Shown here: piece by piece, positions 10,559-11,355 of the stretch
Layout of the letters: the number at the start of each line of letters is the position of its first letter
Position numbering within the stretch: position 1 is the stretch's first letter
Source: Solirubrobacterales bacterium
Lineage (GTDB): Bacteria; Actinomycetota; Thermoleophilia; Solirubrobacterales; 70-9
NCBI GenBank assembly: GCA_013694825.1
Contig: JACDBR010000109.1
Coordinates: forward strand, 1 to 11,355
DNA length: 11,355 nt
Direction: 5' to 3'
Position numbers and translations under genes: made by a program
Notes under the pieces: generated by a model
Databases searched by the model: none
What the model was told of the DNA's origin: nothing
What the model saw: the letters and a program-made list of their open reading frames with translations, nothing else

Positions 10559-11355
10559 ATGGGTGCGATGAGCGCGATAGGTGATTCGAGCGATTCGGAG
10601 CTGGCCAGCGTCGACGGCCGGATCAGCGCGGCCGACGAGGCCGTGCTGCCGCTGCCCGACCCCGGGCTGTTTCGCGGCGACGGCGTCTTCGAGGTGATGC
10701 GCCTCTACGCAGGCGTGCCGTTCGCCCGCCGTGAGCATTTCGAGCGCATGCTGCGCTCGGGCGCTCTGATCGATCTCGAGGTCGACCGCGTCGCGCTCGA
10801 GCGCGACGCCGACGCCCTGATCGAGCGAATCGGCGAGCGCGACTGCCTGCTGCGAGTCGTCTTTACGCGAGCCGGCCGGCGAGTGATGGTCTCGGAGCCG
10901 ATGCCCAACCACTCCGAGCCTTGGCGCCTCGCCAGCGTGCTCTACGCGCCGAACGTGATCCTCGACGGGGTCAAGTCGATCTCCTATGCGGCCAACATGC
11001 ACGCGACCCGGCTCGCGGCTGCCCGCGGCGGCGACGAGGCGCTGCTGGTGCGCGCGGACGGCACGGTGCTCGAGGCGCCGACCTCGACGATCTTCTGGGC
11101 CGGCGCGGATGGCGCCCTCAGGACTCCGGCGCTCGACTGCGGGATTCTCGACTCGATCACCCGCCGCCATCTCGTCGCGGAGCTCGAAGTCGAGCAGGGC
11201 AGCTACTCGCTGGCCGAATTGCGGCGCGAAGCGCGCGAGGTCTTCCTCGCCTCGACCACGCGCGAGGTCCAAGCCGTGGTTGCGATCGACGAGGCCGACT
11301 TCGAGGCGGCCGGGCCGGCGACCCGCGATGCGCACGCGGCCTTCAGGACGGGGGT
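10559..11355 (+). CDS. Class IV PLP-dependent aminotransferase (BCAT / aminodeoxychorismate lyase type), 3' end missing
   Basis: The frame is open from ATG 10559 to the window edge, 265 residues, probably lacking only a short C-terminus. Fold-type IV features are clear: FRGDGVFEVMRLYAG (38-52) is the entry block, GVKSISYAANMHA (137-149) carries the PLP lysine K139, TVLEAPTSTIFW (169-180) holds the Glu (E172) that contacts the pyridine nitrogen, and GILDSITRRHL (195-205) and VFLASTTREVQAV (228-240) are the phosphate-binding and closing blocks. The family includes branched-chain aminotransferase, D-amino acid aminotransferase and 4-amino-4-deoxychorismate lyase (PabC); sequence alone does not settle which. 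The usual Asn in the E-x-x-x-S-N-I-F block is Thr177 here. The start is supported by the TAGGTT box 6 nt upstream. No folate or branched-chain neighbours are in view. Confidence 0.9.
   Translation, partial: MGAMSAIGDSSDSELASVDGRISAADEAVLPLPDPGLFRGDGVFEVMRLYAGVPFARREHFERMLRSGALIDLEVDRVALERDADALIERIGERDCLLRVVFTRAGRRVMVSEPMPNHSEPWRLASVLYAPNVILDGVKSISYAANMHATRLAAARGGDEALLVRADGTVLEAPTSTIFWAGADGALRTPALDCGILDSITRRHLVAELEVEQGSYSLAELRREAREVFLASTTREVQAVVAIDEADFEAAGPATRDAHAAFRTG

Noticed and set aside
1..11355. CRISPR arrays, insertion sequences, rRNA, riboswitches, phage genes
   Set aside because: No spaced repeats, terminal inverted repeats with transposase, or conserved RNA motifs beyond the two tRNAs were visible.

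Overview
The window is very GC-rich, densely coded bacterial chromosome. Start codons are often GTG or TTG and third codon positions are almost always G or C. Family content (DUF839/PhoX, YibE/F, DUF1015, PduO-type cobalamin adenosyltransferase, CysA-like rhodanese, SRPBCC protein, RsbW-like domain) fits a high-GC actinobacterium. The style recalls Thermoleophilia/Solirubrobacterales, but that placement is inference, not proof. No phage, transposon, CRISPR or rRNA is seen, and the two tRNAs show no integration scar.

Layout. (1) 1-2858, minus strand: a class I SAM-dependent methyltransferase, a Tat-exported PhoX/DUF839 protein and the N-terminal 191 residues of a YibE/F membrane protein, all in the same direction with short gaps. 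(2) 2859-3232: a tRNA-Arg(UCU) on the minus strand and a divergent intergenic stretch with two inverted repeats. (3) 3233-4666: a small, apparently degenerate RsbW/HATPase-like protein on plus converges on a small charged protein and an SRPBCC-fold protein on minus. The convergent junction is a perfect 11-bp inverted repeat with both stop codons in its arms. (4) 4770-4942: tRNA-Pro(UGG) on minus, then a very stable hairpin upstream of the next plus-strand gene. (5) 4943-7903, plus strand: DUF1015 protein, then a tightly coupled run of PduO-type ATP:cob(I)alamin adenosyltransferase, OsmC-family protein and CoA-pyrophosphatase-type Nudix hydrolase (1-nt gap, then 1-nt overlap). (6) 7900-8739, minus: two-domain thiosulfate sulfurtransferase whose stop codon shares a CTAG palindrome with the Nudix stop. 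(7) 8925-9575, plus: an acidic, low-complexity single-pass membrane protein of unknown function. (8) 9585-10489, minus: a small membrane-anchored protein overlapping a minimal Rossmann protein. (9) 10559-end, plus: class IV PLP aminotransferase, cut by the window edge.

How it works together. Most neighbourhoods look like housekeeping and metabolic genes, not one large system. The best supported functional unit is the adenosyltransferase-OsmC-Nudix operon. The SRPBCC protein plus small charged protein recalls the Rv0909/Rv0910 type of actinobacterial pair, in reversed order. A recurrent regulatory theme is a TANNNT hexamer 6-10 nt in front of start codons that lack a Shine-Dalgarno sequence, which suggests widespread leaderless transcription. 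I found no clear previously undescribed multi-gene system; the most worthwhile leads are the leaderless pattern, the SRPBCC/small-protein pair and the structured convergent and divergent junctions.
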